Shown here piece by piece: positions 24,908 to 37,200 of a DNA stretch of 64,000 nt. The stretch is taken from positions 3,100,001-3,164,000 of the forward strand of contig OZ316895.1 in the NCBI GenBank assembly GCA_973895155.1, written 5' to 3'. Made by a program: the position numbers and the translations under genes. This stretch comes from Marsupella aquatica (taxonomy: Eukaryota > Marchantiophyta). Under the pieces are notes generated by a model, which did not search any database, had not been told where the DNA came from, and saw nothing but the letters and a program-made list of their open reading frames with translations. Position 1 is the stretch's first letter; each line of letters starts with the position of its first letter.

Positions 24908-27900
24908 GTGTGTCAGAAAGTGTGACTAAGAGCTAGGTTCCATGGCCCATGGGGCTGGGAGTAAAGAATACGGATGCTATCAGAATTTTTAAGCCAATAA
25001 GATTATAATTTTTCAGGGAATGAAGAGTGTACAAATATTGTATCAAGGAGTATGATTTTTCTTCACACTCCCTGTTAAAAACTTGGGTACCCTCTGCCCC
25101 TATATAAAAACAGTATAGGGTATGCTCATTGGCTCCTAAGTCAAAATTTATACATTTGAAATATTATATACACCTTGGCATACGGTGTATTTGGGTCCCA
25201 GGGGATGTCAGAGGGAGTGACCATACTCCCTACCCCTGGCACATGGAACCTGGCCCTTAAAGCTAGAAGTTCAACCACAGTTCTTACAATACTTTAAGAG
25301 GTTCATCTTGAATGTCTTTCTCAACTCAAAAGGTGGAAGATGGCAAACTTAAGTGGATGCACAAAGCTATGCGGATGAATTGGATGCAGCATGGTGATAA
25401 GTGCTCCAAGTTACAATTTGATTCTTTTAAATCTCAGGCTTTGGCATTGGAGATCAAAGGACTGTACGATAAGGATAGTCAGGTCAAACAGGATTGGGAG
25501 GATATGGCTAGGATTGCAACTGGCTTCTACACTAATCTACTTACATCCAAGCCCATTCCATCCCAGGAAGAGATACTTTGTATTCTGGAAAAAGTCCAGA
25601 TAGGTATTACTCAGGAAGAGAGACAGATGCTTGACCCGGAGATTACCTTCGACTAAATTCTGGCGGCCACTAGAGCGTTGGGGAAAAATAAAGCTCCTGG
25701 ACATGATGGGGTCCTGGCTGAATTCTTCCTGGCTTTTTGGGATCGGATTGGTCCGGTCTTGTTGGATGCATTGCAGTTTGGGCTTTTGTGCAAGGAAACT
25801 TCGGAACCAATTTCTTGAAGGGTCTTATCATTCTTCTTGCTAAGAAAGGGGATGAGTATTAGATTGAGGATAAGCGACAGATTTCTCTCCTTACAGTTAG
25901 CTATAAAGTGGGTACTAAAACTTTTCAGCTTAGGTTAATTCAGATTCTGATTCAAATAATCTCGGACCAGCAGTATGCATATTTACCGGGCAGGTCTATC
26001 CATCATACTCTTCTTACGAATGAAATGGTGCAAAAAGCTATGGTGGAATCAGATCCATTTGTTCGCCTTAAACTGGATGTGATCAAACCTTTTGACAGGT
26101 GGAATGGGTGTTCATCCAAAAGATGCTAGAAGTTATGGGTTTTGGAGAAACCTTCACTAACTTCTTCTGGGCTATTACTAAGAATGTCTCCTTGGCTATT
26201 CTTATCAATGGAAAAGCTTCTAATCCATTCTGTATCACTAGATCTGTTCGTCAAGGTTGCCCTATTTCTCCACTGTTTTTTATCATTGCCATGCAAGGGC
26301 TGGATTGTCTCATCCAAGAGAAACTTAAGAGTGGAAGCATCGAAGGTATTCGTTTTGAAGAGGTTGGATTACATTTGGCGCATCAATTCTATGCAGACAA
26401 TACGACAGTGATTTTGAAGGGGGAAAGAGGTAACATTGATCGTTGTAAGGATTACTTTGATCTGTTTGCCACGGCCTCGGGTCTGAAATGTCTATGGGAT
26501 AATGTTACGGCTATCTTATTGAGCTCCGATCCTCTACCGCTGGATCTGATTGATCTAAATTGGACTTGGGAGGGTCCAAGTCAATATAGTAAGCTTCTTG
26601 GCTTCTGTTTTGGAGCCAAGGGAGTTACACAGGGAGTACGTTGCCGCAGATTAAGGATCTTCTGATGAAGAAGCTTACGATGGCAAAAAAGAGGCCGCGG
26701 TCTTTTATGTCCAGGGTTCTGCTGATTAATCATATTCTTATGGGATCTTTGTGGTACCTTCTCACTCTTTGGAGTGGCAACGATGCTGATCTACACGAGA
26801 TACAAATGGTTTTTATTAACTTTCTGTGGGCAGGTCAAGGAATTTCGGCATGTCATTGGAGTAATTTCCGTCTGTTATCCTTAAATAAGAAGGATGGGGG
26901 GATTTGTTTGATTCCTTTTGATAATCAAGTGACCGCTCTGGCTGCATGTTTGATCATGTTTGTTGTTTCTGAAGGCAATCATCCTCTTCAATTACTACTA
27001 CATTGGAAGATTTTTGAGCTTTCCTATATACTAAGTGGGGAGTGCGTGACTGTTCATGGGTGTATAACAGTTGTCGTACTCTTCCTTCTTTGGGATCTAT
27101 CTGGCGAATCATTTGCAGATCTTGGAATAAGATTAAGAAACAGTTGGTTTTTACAATACCGGCTAACTTGAATATGATGCTGAAATAGCCTTTGTGGTCA
27201 CCATCGATTATTCGTAAGGAGATAAGGGTTGCTGGTTGTAAATCTTATCAACAACAGCTTCTAAGATGTCTGGGTATCCATTGTTGGCAGGATGTGCTTT
27301 CGGACAGTGGAAGTCCAAAATCTTGCATTGATCTGTTGAACAGAGGTGCCCAATCAAGTAGTCATCACACATTCAATGCTATATTGAATAACTTTAAGAG
27401 GGATGCGATATATGGGGTTCCAACTTATTGCCATAAGGTTTTCATTTCCAAGTTTCTTATCAAAGAAGGGAATCTAGTTTGGGAAATTTTGGTTCCAAAT
27501 TGTGATGTGAAGGATATATGGAGGTTGGATGAGGTGCCTTTGAGTACATAGACGACATTTAAGATTTGTCATGGGATCTTACTTGAGACTGAAGAGGTTG
27601 TGGGTAATGAAGCTCCTTTAAGCAGTATGGTTACAGGCATGACCAAGAGTTGGATCACACATAAGGCTGGGATTGATCTGTGTGGCCCTATTTCATCTGA
27701 GTTACGATTATCAACTACTTTTCAGTGGAAGGATAGACGTAGTTTTTTCTATGCTACTACTGCTAGCATACAGAAAATTCTGCAACAACTTACACCGGTG
27801 CAAGGACGGGGTATGCAGAAATGGAGGATGGAAATTCGAGTGGTGCCATGTGACCGGGTGGTCTGGGGAAATGTTTGGAAGAAATATCGTGAGGAAAAAG

Positions 27901-28918
27901 TTAACTTCTTATGGCAAATGGCTCACAGGATTGTAGATACGAAACATTTCATTGGTAGACGGTCTACACGGCGTGATGAGGTGGGTATCATTATCCCGTT
28001 TTCTCGTTTGGATGCAATATGGTGGTGTTCAAGGTGTGCAGTGGGTGCTCATGAGGACATCATTCATTGCCAATGGAGTTGTTCTGAATCTCAGCGCATA
28101 TGGATTTGGATTCAGTCTGTTATTGGCCGTACTTTCTCAACACAGGGTCAGGATTGTTTTTTTGGAGCTGCACAGGCTCTGTTGGGTGCACCATTGTTTA
28201 ACCTGCAACGTGGTTTTCCTCTTAAACTTTGGCATTTGGCTAGAGGAATCACCAACTGGCAATTGTGGAAAGCTAGATGTACATTGGAAAAAGAGAAAAT
28301 ATGTATCTCAAATGTGGGGATTAAGCATAAGATTTGGCTTGAGCTTTGTTTGTGTACTTATTGCATGGAAACAAGGTTTGGCATTGGAGAGAAATGGTGG
28401 ACAAAACAGATTGGAGTTGGTCGGGAAGATGATTCGAGACTTTGGTCAGCTGGGAAGATTGTATAGTCTGCAGGATGATCTGATAGTGTTGACCTCTGAT
28501 CCATTGTGGTTTTATTATCCATCTTGATCTGATGTTTGATCTTATACTTTTGCTCTTCCTTGTTTTGCTGAGAGCAGAGTATTGTAGTTAGTGATTAGTT
28601 AGTGGTCTTGGCGAATGGATTATCCTCCTGTGGATTTTCATCCGAGTTCAGTAGTTCAGATCTTGGTCTTTTGGCTTGATCTCTTCCTGTGCTTTGGTTG
28701 AGTTGGCCCTCAGATTTGCTTGTCTCTTTTTAGAGTGTCTTTGGTGTGTGGCGGCTGGTTGCATTTCACTTTTCCTTTCCTTTGCCTTTCCCTCGTGGCT
28801 GAACATGTTCGGTCTCTGAGTGGTTGTTGCTCCTCAACCTTTTTTTGGTCTGGCCTTTTACTCCCGGTTTTATTGGGATTTACTTTCCTTATGAATAAAA
28901 TGTTCCTTTCAAGAAAAA
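24908..28918 (+). mobile_element. 5'-truncated LINE (L1-type non-LTR retrotransposon), decayed
   Basis: A single damaged coding region runs from about 25312 to 28466. It begins just past where the endonuclease domain should end (KLKWMHKAMRMNWMQHGDK). Reverse transcriptase motifs follow: NKAPGHDG, DQQYAYLPGRSIHHT, RQGCPISPLF and FYADN. A zf-RVT-like region near 27880-28100 has WKKYREEKVNFLWQMAHR and CSRCAVGAHEDIIHCQWSC. Stops (TAA at 25654, TAG at 27549) and several frameshifts break it, and the catalytic YADD reads YADN. The tail is AATAAAATGTTCCTTTCAAGAAAAAAA. GAATGAGTTCC flanks it at 24897 and 28921 as a target-site duplication. Confidence 0.9.
24930..25257. mobile_element. MITE with ~35-bp imperfect terminal inverted repeats, TAA target site
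   Basis: GAGCTAGGTTCCATGGCCCA at the left matches the reverse complement of the right end (AGGGCCAGGTTCCATGTGCC), with similarity continuing about 15 bp further in. TAA flanks both sides (24927-24929 and 25258-25260), as in Tourist/PIF-Harbinger MITEs. It lies between the LINE's 5' target-site copy and its coding region, so it probably inserted into the LINE. Confidence 0.65.
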
Positions 28919-29234
28919 AAGAATGAGTTCCATTGGCTCCGGGATCCGATGGGGCATCAAACCAAATTAAATCCCAATCGCTCTTTTCTGCCATTGCGGT
29001 AAATCTTTGTTCAAGACATAAAAAAAACTTAGCGAATCCCTTAAATGGATTAGAGGCTAACATGAGGTAATTGTACTGGGATGTGGTGATGGGTAGATCC
29101 GGCCATACGGCCAACAATGTAAATCAAGCTGGGGTGGCAATAGGGCCTGTCAAGGTAAATTTTTGTGACATAATATTCTTATTGGGCGCAGAGTGTATAT
29201 CCTGGCCATAAAGTTCTTTTTATGTCCTTGCTGG

Positions 29235-29560
29235 TACGTCCTTTGTGACATTGTTTTGACACCCCCTAACACCTAGCCCAACACTCACAGGTGATGCTGG
29301 TACCTCCTTTGTGGCATTGTTTTGACACCCCTAATACCTAGCCCAGCACTCACAGGTGATGTTGGTACCTCCTTTGTTGCATTGTTTTGACACCCCCTAA
29401 TACCTAGCGGAGCATTCACAGGTGAACCGGATAATAGAGTGTACTTGTTGTTCGGAAGACACATAAAGTGGCGTCAGTCACCTTTGTGGCACTGTTTTGA
29501 CACTCCCTAATACCTAGCCAAGTCCTCACGGGTGAACCACATAAATGGGGTGTACTTGTT
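29235..29560. repeat. Tandem repeat, four copies of a ~65-bp unit
   Basis: Units contain CTTTGTGGCATTGTTTTGACAC, then CCTAATACCTAGCC, then CACAGGTGA. CTTTG anchors lie at 29241, 29307, 29372 and 29482. The third unit has a ~45-bp insertion that partly recurs after the fourth (GTGTACTTGTTGTT). Confidence 0.85.
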
Positions 29561-30480
29561 GTTAGCAAGACACATAAAAGAGGTCTCAGTCAGACTGACT
29601 CTAGTTTGCAATCTTTGACAAGAAAAATATTCCACCTTCTTTCAGACTGTCGTGACTGGCCATTTAACTTTTTCACAACCAAAAGTTTATTAATTTAAGT
29701 TTTTTGGTATGTCTCTGACAGACAGATTTGTTATAGCTTACTATGGCCAAAAGATGATGAAAGGCGCCCAACCGCCAGACTGAGGCAAGAGACCTATTAG
29801 GGCGTCTCAAACTTTCAGGTTCATGGAAAAACAACTGTCCTGAAAGTACCAGTTTTGGTCTGGGGTCTAGAGTGTGCGGACGGGTGTGCGGACAAGCATC
29901 ATGTCCACCACTTTTCTTCTGGGAAAACTCCCTTGACTGGAACCTGAGGCAGAACAAAGAGATCTGATAAGGCAGAGGAAACAAAGAGAAACCCAAGAGC
30001 CAAAAAGCCTGAGAGGTTAGTAATATTGGTTTGCAATCTTGTATAAGGAACACACATTTTTAAACTTGCCTTCAGACTGCCGTGAGTGACTATTTAACCT
30101 TTTCACAGCCTAAAGTGTTAAGGCAGTTTTTCTGGTATGTGCTGACACCTAGCCAAATCATGTGTCTTTACCTATTTCAACAGAGAAACATGTTTCCAAA
30201 GCATTTCGCCTCAGAGAACAATTTCAGGCTCTTGTGTCTGGAATTTGATTTATCCCCCATTTCTCAAACTAACCAGCATGTTTTTTCAGCCTGATGATTT
30301 TGAACCTTCGCTAATGTTCGTAAAACTTTTAATCATTTACTTGAACCTAATTACTAGTACTCAAGTGTGATTGGAATTGAGCAAAAATAGTTTGTTAGCA
30401 AATTGATAAAATTCTCTTTCTAGCACTAAATTGGGACTTGAGCCCATGGAGCAGTTATGAAGAAATCAAGCTCTAAAAAT
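29561..30480. other. No gene recognised
   Basis: AT-rich spacer. The 126-codon minus frame at 29673-30053 lacks motifs. The segments at 29641-29710 and 30070-30140 resemble each other (CTTTCAGACTG.CGTGA.TG...ATTTAACTTTTTCACA), so this is probably an old repeat. Confidence 0.4.
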
Positions 30481-30490
30481 GATGATTCAC

Positions 30491-30637
30491 GTCTAGAGAG
30501 GCATGACTTTGTGGTAGTCCACTTGAGTAGAGACTGATAGGTCTTGGGTTCAACTATTGTGGCTGACTCTTCCCTTTCTGTGGGGTTTCACAGATTTCCC
30601 CTTAAATTTTTTTAAAAAATTAAAAATTAAAAAAATG
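30491..30637 (+). mobile_element. tRNA-derived SINE with target-site duplication
   Basis: An A-box-like TGGTAGTCCACTTG at 30512 precedes a B box, GGGTTCAACTA, at about 30546, at tRNA-like spacing. A T-rich/A-rich tail ends in AAAAATTAAAAAAAT. The exact 10-bp duplication GATGATTCAC flanks it at 30481-30490 and 30638-30647. The length of 147 bp is typical for a plant SINE. Confidence 0.82.
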
Positions 30638-30647
30638 GATGATTCAC

Positions 30648-31489
30648 CATTCCAAATACATGAGACTCTAATCATCCACTATTTCGAAGAAAGCACACTG
30701 GCCCAGGGACACAAAACAATCAATTTGGTGTCAATTTTGAAATATTCCAATGATGGACAAGGAAACAATCTCCAAGTATTTAAAACCAATGGGGGTACCT
30801 TCACTTTCGCCCATCCTCTTGTGTCCTAACTTGTTTAATGATTGTCCAGTTGTCCCAATTTTATGTTTCGCATTTTATTGTCGATAAAAATGCTTTTGAC
30901 CCAATAAACAACCACCTGTCTTGTGACCCGTGATCCACAATGTGACTTTAAAGTAAGAACCTACGTCGAGTGTTCTGAGAATCAAGACAGGCCCCAAAAG
31001 GCATAATAAGAGAACAGTGATGCATGATTGAGCTACTCTTTTTGAAAATATCAATAAGCCCATTTGCCATGCAGACACTAAAAGTGAGCCCATGCTCCTC
31101 AATAATGCATGTTTTGTCTTTTTAAAGAGAAAACGCCCATCATATTTGTTATACAAAACCCTACGCTACTAAGCAATAATGCATATTTGTCCCTGCTACT
31201 CTAGACAAATGCATAAGTCCCCATATTTCATCATTGTAGTTGCTACTCTTGAGAAATACCACTAAGGGCAATATATCATGCCTGTGTTCTGTTTCCTGCT
31301 CCTCTTTACATATTTGCATATTGCCAACAAAATAACCACAGTACATTACTCCAAAACAGTCAAGTAAATAATATGTATACCACTCGATGTACTGATGCAA
31401 CAAGACCACAAAGCCAAGTTGACCCAAAAGCTCAAATATGCTGAACCCCACGAGCCTTGCCTTCTCCATCTATCTACAGTGTTCTCTGC
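30648..31489. other. No gene recognised
   Basis: AT-rich DNA with short frames only. The ~100-codon minus frames at 30875-31469 have no recognisable motif or splice support. Confidence 0.4.
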
Positions 31490-31870
31490 ATTTAGTGTTT
31501 TTTCTTTCCACAAAAATTGGCGAACCTAGGAAAGGGAGGACCAGAAAGCAAGGTGTCTCTGTATTTAGTGTTATGTAAAAATTAGCATTAATACCAAATT
31601 AGTGTTACTAACACTAATTTTGGTGAAAGTGATTTTGAGTCCAAAGTAACACTGATTCTTGTGGATCTTTCAAAATGGTTATATTGAATTTTATTTAATG
31701 TGCTAGTAATAATGGGTTTTAATGATCCCAGGTAACACTCATTATTGTGTATTTTTCAATTAGTTTTTTCCACTATTCTCCACCCTTGAGACCAAAGTAA
31801 CACTAATCCATGTGCGTGGACTTAGTGTTATAACATAATTAATGTGGTAACACTAATTCATGGTTAGAGC
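31490..31870. repeat. Cluster of TTAGTGTTA / TAACACTAA motifs with a 25-bp perfect palindrome
   Basis: About eight copies of TTAGTGTTA or its complement lie in both orientations. Two occurrences join as a perfect palindrome at 31596-31620 (12-bp arms AAATTAGTGTTA, central C). Internal direct repeats (GAGWCCAAAGTAACACT) occur at about 31628 and 31788. It is probably a small non-autonomous DNA element, although no unambiguous ends or target-site duplication were found. Confidence 0.6.
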
Positions 31871-32495
31871 CTGCTGTGAGTTAGAGCATCCCCAGCAGTG
31901 CCCCTCCATCAGGGCCCTGGATGGCCATCAACATTCTTTTCTGGAGCATGGTAATTTGTTTTGCAAGGGAATGCAGACTGGCAAATCAAGGGTAGGTCAC
32001 ACGAGGGAATGCAGACTGGCAAATGGAGCCCTTTTGGCAGGCTGGAAATTGTTTTCCCCAGTCTTGGCAAACTTCATCAACTCTTGTTGCTCTACCACAT
32101 ATAGTACGTTTACACAAATCAGGCACCAACTTTACTGTTCTTCATATAGAATGCTCCTTTTATGCTGTCCTATTTTAACTTATTCAGAAAGTTTAGGGTT
32201 TAGGGTACATCACTCTCCACAGTACCTGCTGCAACCATGGTGTGAATTGTGACAAAACATGCCCGAATGACAGCTAGAGGTGCACCATTTTTTGTTTTGG
32301 ATGGCTGACAATCTTGGCCTGTGTTTGTGTCCCTTCAAGGTCTGTTAACCAGCCAGCAGCTGGTAACCCAGTGCGGAAGCTCTCAGTGCCATCGAGTTAG
32401 ATTAGTCTTTACAGTACACAACTTACTCCTGTGAAAGACAAAATATATAGATTAGAAGGGATGACATCAGATAGCAGACCAGGGCCACTCATGTA

Positions 32496-32816
32496 TTTTC
32501 TTTTTGCCTTGGAAGCCAAAAGCAGACTCATCCAACAGAGAATAGACTATTTGCTCTGGAACATGCAATTTTATGTAGGGTAGCCACAAGGGGACAATAC
32601 CAAGGGATCCAACAGGGACCAGACCAAGAGAGAGAGAGGGTTCAACCAGGGCCCTACTGTGGGCTAGCCAGGGGCTAAGGAAAAACCAATACTCTCACCA
32701 GGAACCCCACCTCCACACACATACAGCCTACCCCTTGTGTGTGAAGGTGGCATTGAACCAGGGACCTCTCGGTTTTAAGCTAATCCCCTGGCCAACTGAC
32801 CACGGCCAGTTGGTTG
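32496..32816 (-). mobile_element. tRNA-derived SINE with target-site duplication
   Basis: On the minus strand an A box, TGGTCAGTTGG (32802-32792), is followed by a B box, GGTTCAATGCC (32759-32749), at tRNA spacing. A body of about 250 bp and an A-rich tail (GGCAAAAAGAAAA) follow. GGGCCAC(T/C)CATGTA flanks it at 32482-32495 and 32817-32830, with one mismatch. The body contains a CT repeat. It differs from the 30.5-kb SINE, so at least two SINE families are present. Confidence 0.85.
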
Positions 32817-33182
32817 GGGCCACCCATGTACTCACTCCCATCTTTTGATAGTGTGCCAGGGCTGCAAATGGAGGTGTCCTGTCATGATTTGATTTATTGG
32901 TCCCCGCACATCAAAATATCACATATATTATGTATTACATCTCCCCATATCATGATAAACCTTGTTATTTTTAATGAGTGCACATTGTATATTAACACAT
33001 TTTGAATGTGTGGTTACCGTCATATTGGTTCTCCTAGATGCTCTCGGCATGCTGCTAGGAGCAATTCATTCTACTGTAGTGAGCCCATATCTTGTGTTCT
33101 GCCCTCCTTCAGATAAAGGCTAAGTGTGGGTGCATCACGGAAGCGAGGCGAGTTTCTGGAAATTTTAGTAATCGAATTACTG

Positions 33183-33833
33183 TCACGTCGAACGTAATGA
33201 ATGGAGTATATGCAGAAAAGTATATCGACTGTTTCTCCAAATCCGATGGGAAGGCTTAGAACGAGATGCATTCACTTTTGCGAGTATTCGGAATGCATCT
33301 GCAAGCTCGGGGACTTTGGAATCGGTGGAGGTTCATTTTCCCAGCAAGTAAATCGGACTGGAGTCTGTGGGCAATGCACTGGTTGACATGTATGCAAAGA
33401 GTGGCAGTTTGGATGATGCTCGACTGGTTTCTGACAGAATGGTAAAACCCGATGTATTCACATGGACTGTAATGATCGGTGGATTTGCATTACATGGATG
33501 TGGGCACGAAGCTTATCGACTGTTTCTCCTAATGAGACGGGAAGGCTTCCGGATACCCGGCTTGTGGTGCATGATGTCAAAGAGGACGTAACGAGCTACA
33601 GTAGCTTTTTGCTCTCATAGTGAGAAGTTGGCTATTGATTGCGGACTTAAGCACACACCCCGGGAGAACCAATGTATAAGGAAGAACCTTCGGGTGTGTC
33701 CAGATTGCCACACGCCAACCAAGTTTATCTATAAGGTGGCAGGGCGCGAGATTATAGGTGAGGGATGCAAATCGCTTTCACCATTTTAAAGATGGCGTGT
33801 TTTCTTGCGATGAATACTGGTGACCAGATAGAA
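33183..33833 (+). pseudogene. PPR-DYW RNA-editing factor, broken and internally deleted
   Basis: One strand carries parts of PLS-type PPR motifs (ERDAFTFASI; VGNALVDMYAKSGSLDDARLV; DVFTWTVMIGGFALHG; EAYRLFLLMRREG). It then passes directly to TRLVVHDVKED, the E+/DYW junction, so the E domain and several repeats are missing. The DYW deaminase region follows: HSEKLAIDCGL (zinc/catalytic HSE), CPDCH (CxxCH zinc motif) and a final DEYW before TGA. At least three frameshifts separate the pieces; one extra base lies between REII and VRDANRFHHF. Such proteins edit C to U in organelle RNAs. This copy cannot make one. Confidence 0.9.
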
Positions 33834-34292
33834 TCGCCCGTCTGAATTATGTTTGAACAAGGAGAACATACGATTATGTACTTCTGGGATCAGGGATCAA
33901 ACCTGGACGATCTGAGTATTCCTTCACTAGGATAATAAAATCAATCTGATTTATGGTCGAAGAACATAATTATTACACACTACCAACTGACAACAAAGTA
34001 TGTCGACAATTTTGGAATTTCTTGATGAGTTCAAACATTACAGTTTGCAAGAATTTGTTTTTGAGGTACTTCATTTCACTTCAAACTACTGGACAAAATC
34101 CCCACTAAGCTTGACTAGTTTCAGAGCGGGTCATACCCTCATACTGTCTATGGATGGGTGTCAGGCCATCGTATAATATTAACGGCAGAAAGGCTAGACT
34201 ACCCTAGACTACCCTTAGCCGGCTGTTTATCTATAGCAGAAACTTCTCCTATGGTAGAACGAGCCCCACTTCAAGCAGATATTATTCCTACT

Positions 34293-37200
34293 TCAGGCAG
34301 ATATTATTTTCAAACTGAAGTCCCACAGCTTCTTTTGCAGTTCTTCGTCAAGGGAAAGCTTTTGTTTCAGTGGATACTCCTTGTAGTTATAGAAGTATTT
34401 TCCTGTCACTCCTTTGACGTCGGGGCTAATGGCTAGGTAGGTCTGGAGGCCTGCCCCCTGCACTCAAATCCAAAGAAGACACAGAACAAAAGTATTCTCT
34501 CTCCATGAGGGCTCAGGTCGAGCGTGCAGAATACTACATAATTAATAATAGGCTACTTAGAATCAGATTCTGGCAGATGCAAGGACGATACTAATTCAAT
34601 TTAATTTCAATCTGCTGAGAACAAGCTACATCTATGATGGCTCCTTGTCACCTGGCTAGTAATTGAGAGTCCTTCTAAGTAGTTAAGTAGTTGTCGCTGA
34701 ACACAAGTTTCGATGATAAGTTTCTCCTCCCAGGAGCTGGTTTAATATGGAGATCCTTAGTCATACTCAATATGTATGTACAAATTGTAAGACAATGAAA
34801 CTACAGAACTTAACAAAAGTCTTTCCTAAAAAACTGTCGATACTTCGTCATAAACTTAAAATATGAACTTCCGGTCGAGTCCAATTAAACGCCAAAATTC
34901 CAAACATAGTGATATTGTTGACCGTAGATTCAACTCGGATACTAAGACTTGGGGTACATATAAATTGGGAGGAGTTAGTAAATCATTCATGTGTTGAAAA
35001 TTTCTGGCATACAGATTTAGTCCTAGATGACGAATTTTGGGTCAATTGGCCATGAGGGTAAAAGAAGAGCCAACTTGCCTGCGTAGGAGCCACACCGAAT
35101 ATCCAAAATACAAGATCGAGTAACGCTGCAATTAAGCGAGTCAAACCATCTTCAGTAACCAAAACGAAAACGGAACGCATACTTGATGGACAGTGTTGTA
35201 CAAAATCAATCAGACTTAATTGAGTTGGTTTTTCCAGAAACAGTAGCACAAATACTTACGCTTTATCCAGCCAGCGGTATTAGATATAATGTTCGTCCTC
35301 ACCGTACCAGGATGAAGACTGTTTACTGTAACATTATTTACACCTTCATCCTGCGCCCAATGATGGTAATTGAATAAGTAATTCTTGAAATTGGCGACGT
35401 CAGGATAGTTTACTAAAACCTGAACGATGTAGTTTATGAATCCAGTAAAACACAGAAATCATTTCCAAAAAACTTTTAGAACGGGTAGATAATCACAAAT
35501 CTAAGCACTGCATCTAGTCTAGTACACGTTCACTCCCGGAATTCACTAGATAAAGTCCAAATAAAACAGTATGTACTCCAACAATGCTAATAATCTTTGT
35601 GAAAAGATTGAGTAAACCTGCAGACGCTTTGCAAGCTCCTTGGTGTATAAAATTTGTGCTAGCTTCGACTGTCCGTAGAGTTTTGCACGATCAATGAACC
35701 CCCTGCAAGGAAAAAACTTGATTATCGTCCGCCAACTAACAATCCCCTGTTGGATCTGTAGATTAATACTTCAGAAATAGAACCCCAAGAATCTGAGCCA
35801 CATATAAGAAACCTGCGGAAAGCTCCTGAATTTAGAAATTACAGTAGACTGTGTCTTAATGACTCTGCTGGTGCATCTCTGATCTCTAGCATTCTACGAT
35901 CCAAATCTAGCAAGCCGCTATTCAGCATGCAATTCAAGGCTCTTCTACAAAAATCTGCAGGTTATAATACCGCGCCCACACTCCTTCATGCAAACCTTCG
36001 AATGATCAAAGTACAAAATCCGAGACCTCAAAAGCGTTTATCTGTACTAAAAGACAGCAAACATCAATGTACCATAGTTCAAATCAATATGGAATATTGT
36101 CAATGTAGTGATGAGTCGATAGCCCTTACCCCGTTTTGACATCGGTTTTATTGGGATTATAGATTTCATTGAATTTGATGCCTTCTTCATACACAAGTAC
36201 CTCGTGCATCCTAGATGACACATTGACAATCCTTCCCTCAATACCAGTTTCACTGGCTGTCTCTTTCAACTTATCCAGGAGAAGTTGCGTGAGAAGGACA
36301 TGGCCTACAATTGACACAAACGGAAGTGTAAAGTATCTGGTTAGCAGTGTGCAGGATGCCACCATGCCATAATACCATTCCTGCTTTGAGTGACCTCTCC
36401 AGCAGTCTAGGCGACCCAGATTTTAGCCGCTAAACTGCCTCCTTAATTTGAGCCAAATCTACCCAAAGCGCGCCATCTGCTGCGTTTGTTTGCTGAAATA
36501 ACCCACACACTCATCACTTCCGTCGAGCTTTGATCCCTTCGTTCGTAGTGTTTCCATACTTACCGAGGTAATTCGTAGCAAAAATTGTCTCTACGCCATC
36601 AACCGAAACCTTAGAGGCTGCTGAAGAGATCCCAGCATTACATCTGCTCATATGCACATGCAAAAGATCAGGTGTAATCATTTACACATAGTCTGTGAGA
36701 GCTCTAGTATTATATGCATTACCACAACGGCACGACAAAGAAGACTGAATAAAACGTGTCCAAAGTTCAAAATCAAAGAAAAATGACCAGATAACCGAAG
36801 AAAATCAGGAAGATTGAACTCATGCTTGAGTCACTGAGATCTCTCCAGGGCTAAGTATCTTTGGATGCATTGAACCAGATTGATAATGTGAACTAACCCC
36901 ATAAACAAGGATCTGATGAGCAACTTCACATCCAGTAGGTTGTGAACGGGGTTGCGAAGCTTCAAGTCTCGGCTCAAGTTGTACTTACACCAAAATATTT
37001 AATGGAACATTCAATGCCAAGAACTCCTTCGCGGCTGTTCGCACAGATACCAATGAGGCCAGGTCGATCTTCAACAGATCGATTCTGGCGCCGGGAGTCT
37101 CATTCAAAATATCCTCCTTCACCTTCTCTGCAGCTGATAGGTTGCGTGCTGCAAGGTAAACATGCGCCCCTCGCTTTGCCAGGACCCGAACTGTTTCTTT

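Larger units (their letters stand above)
24629..29117 (-). pseudogene. Unrecognised open frame split by the LINE insertion
   Basis: Minus-strand frame 29117-28920 (contains MAEKSDWDLIWFDAPSDPG) and frame 24895-24629 (contains MGINDVRKRVQYKYRD) become one open frame of about 155 codons once the LINE and one copy of its target-site duplication are removed. I recognise no family, and I saw no flanking exons. It could be a disrupted gene or a chance open frame. Confidence 0.3.

Noticed and set aside
32192-32210. Telomere-like TTTAGGG repeats
   Set aside because: Only two adjacent copies; not an interstitial telomere tract.
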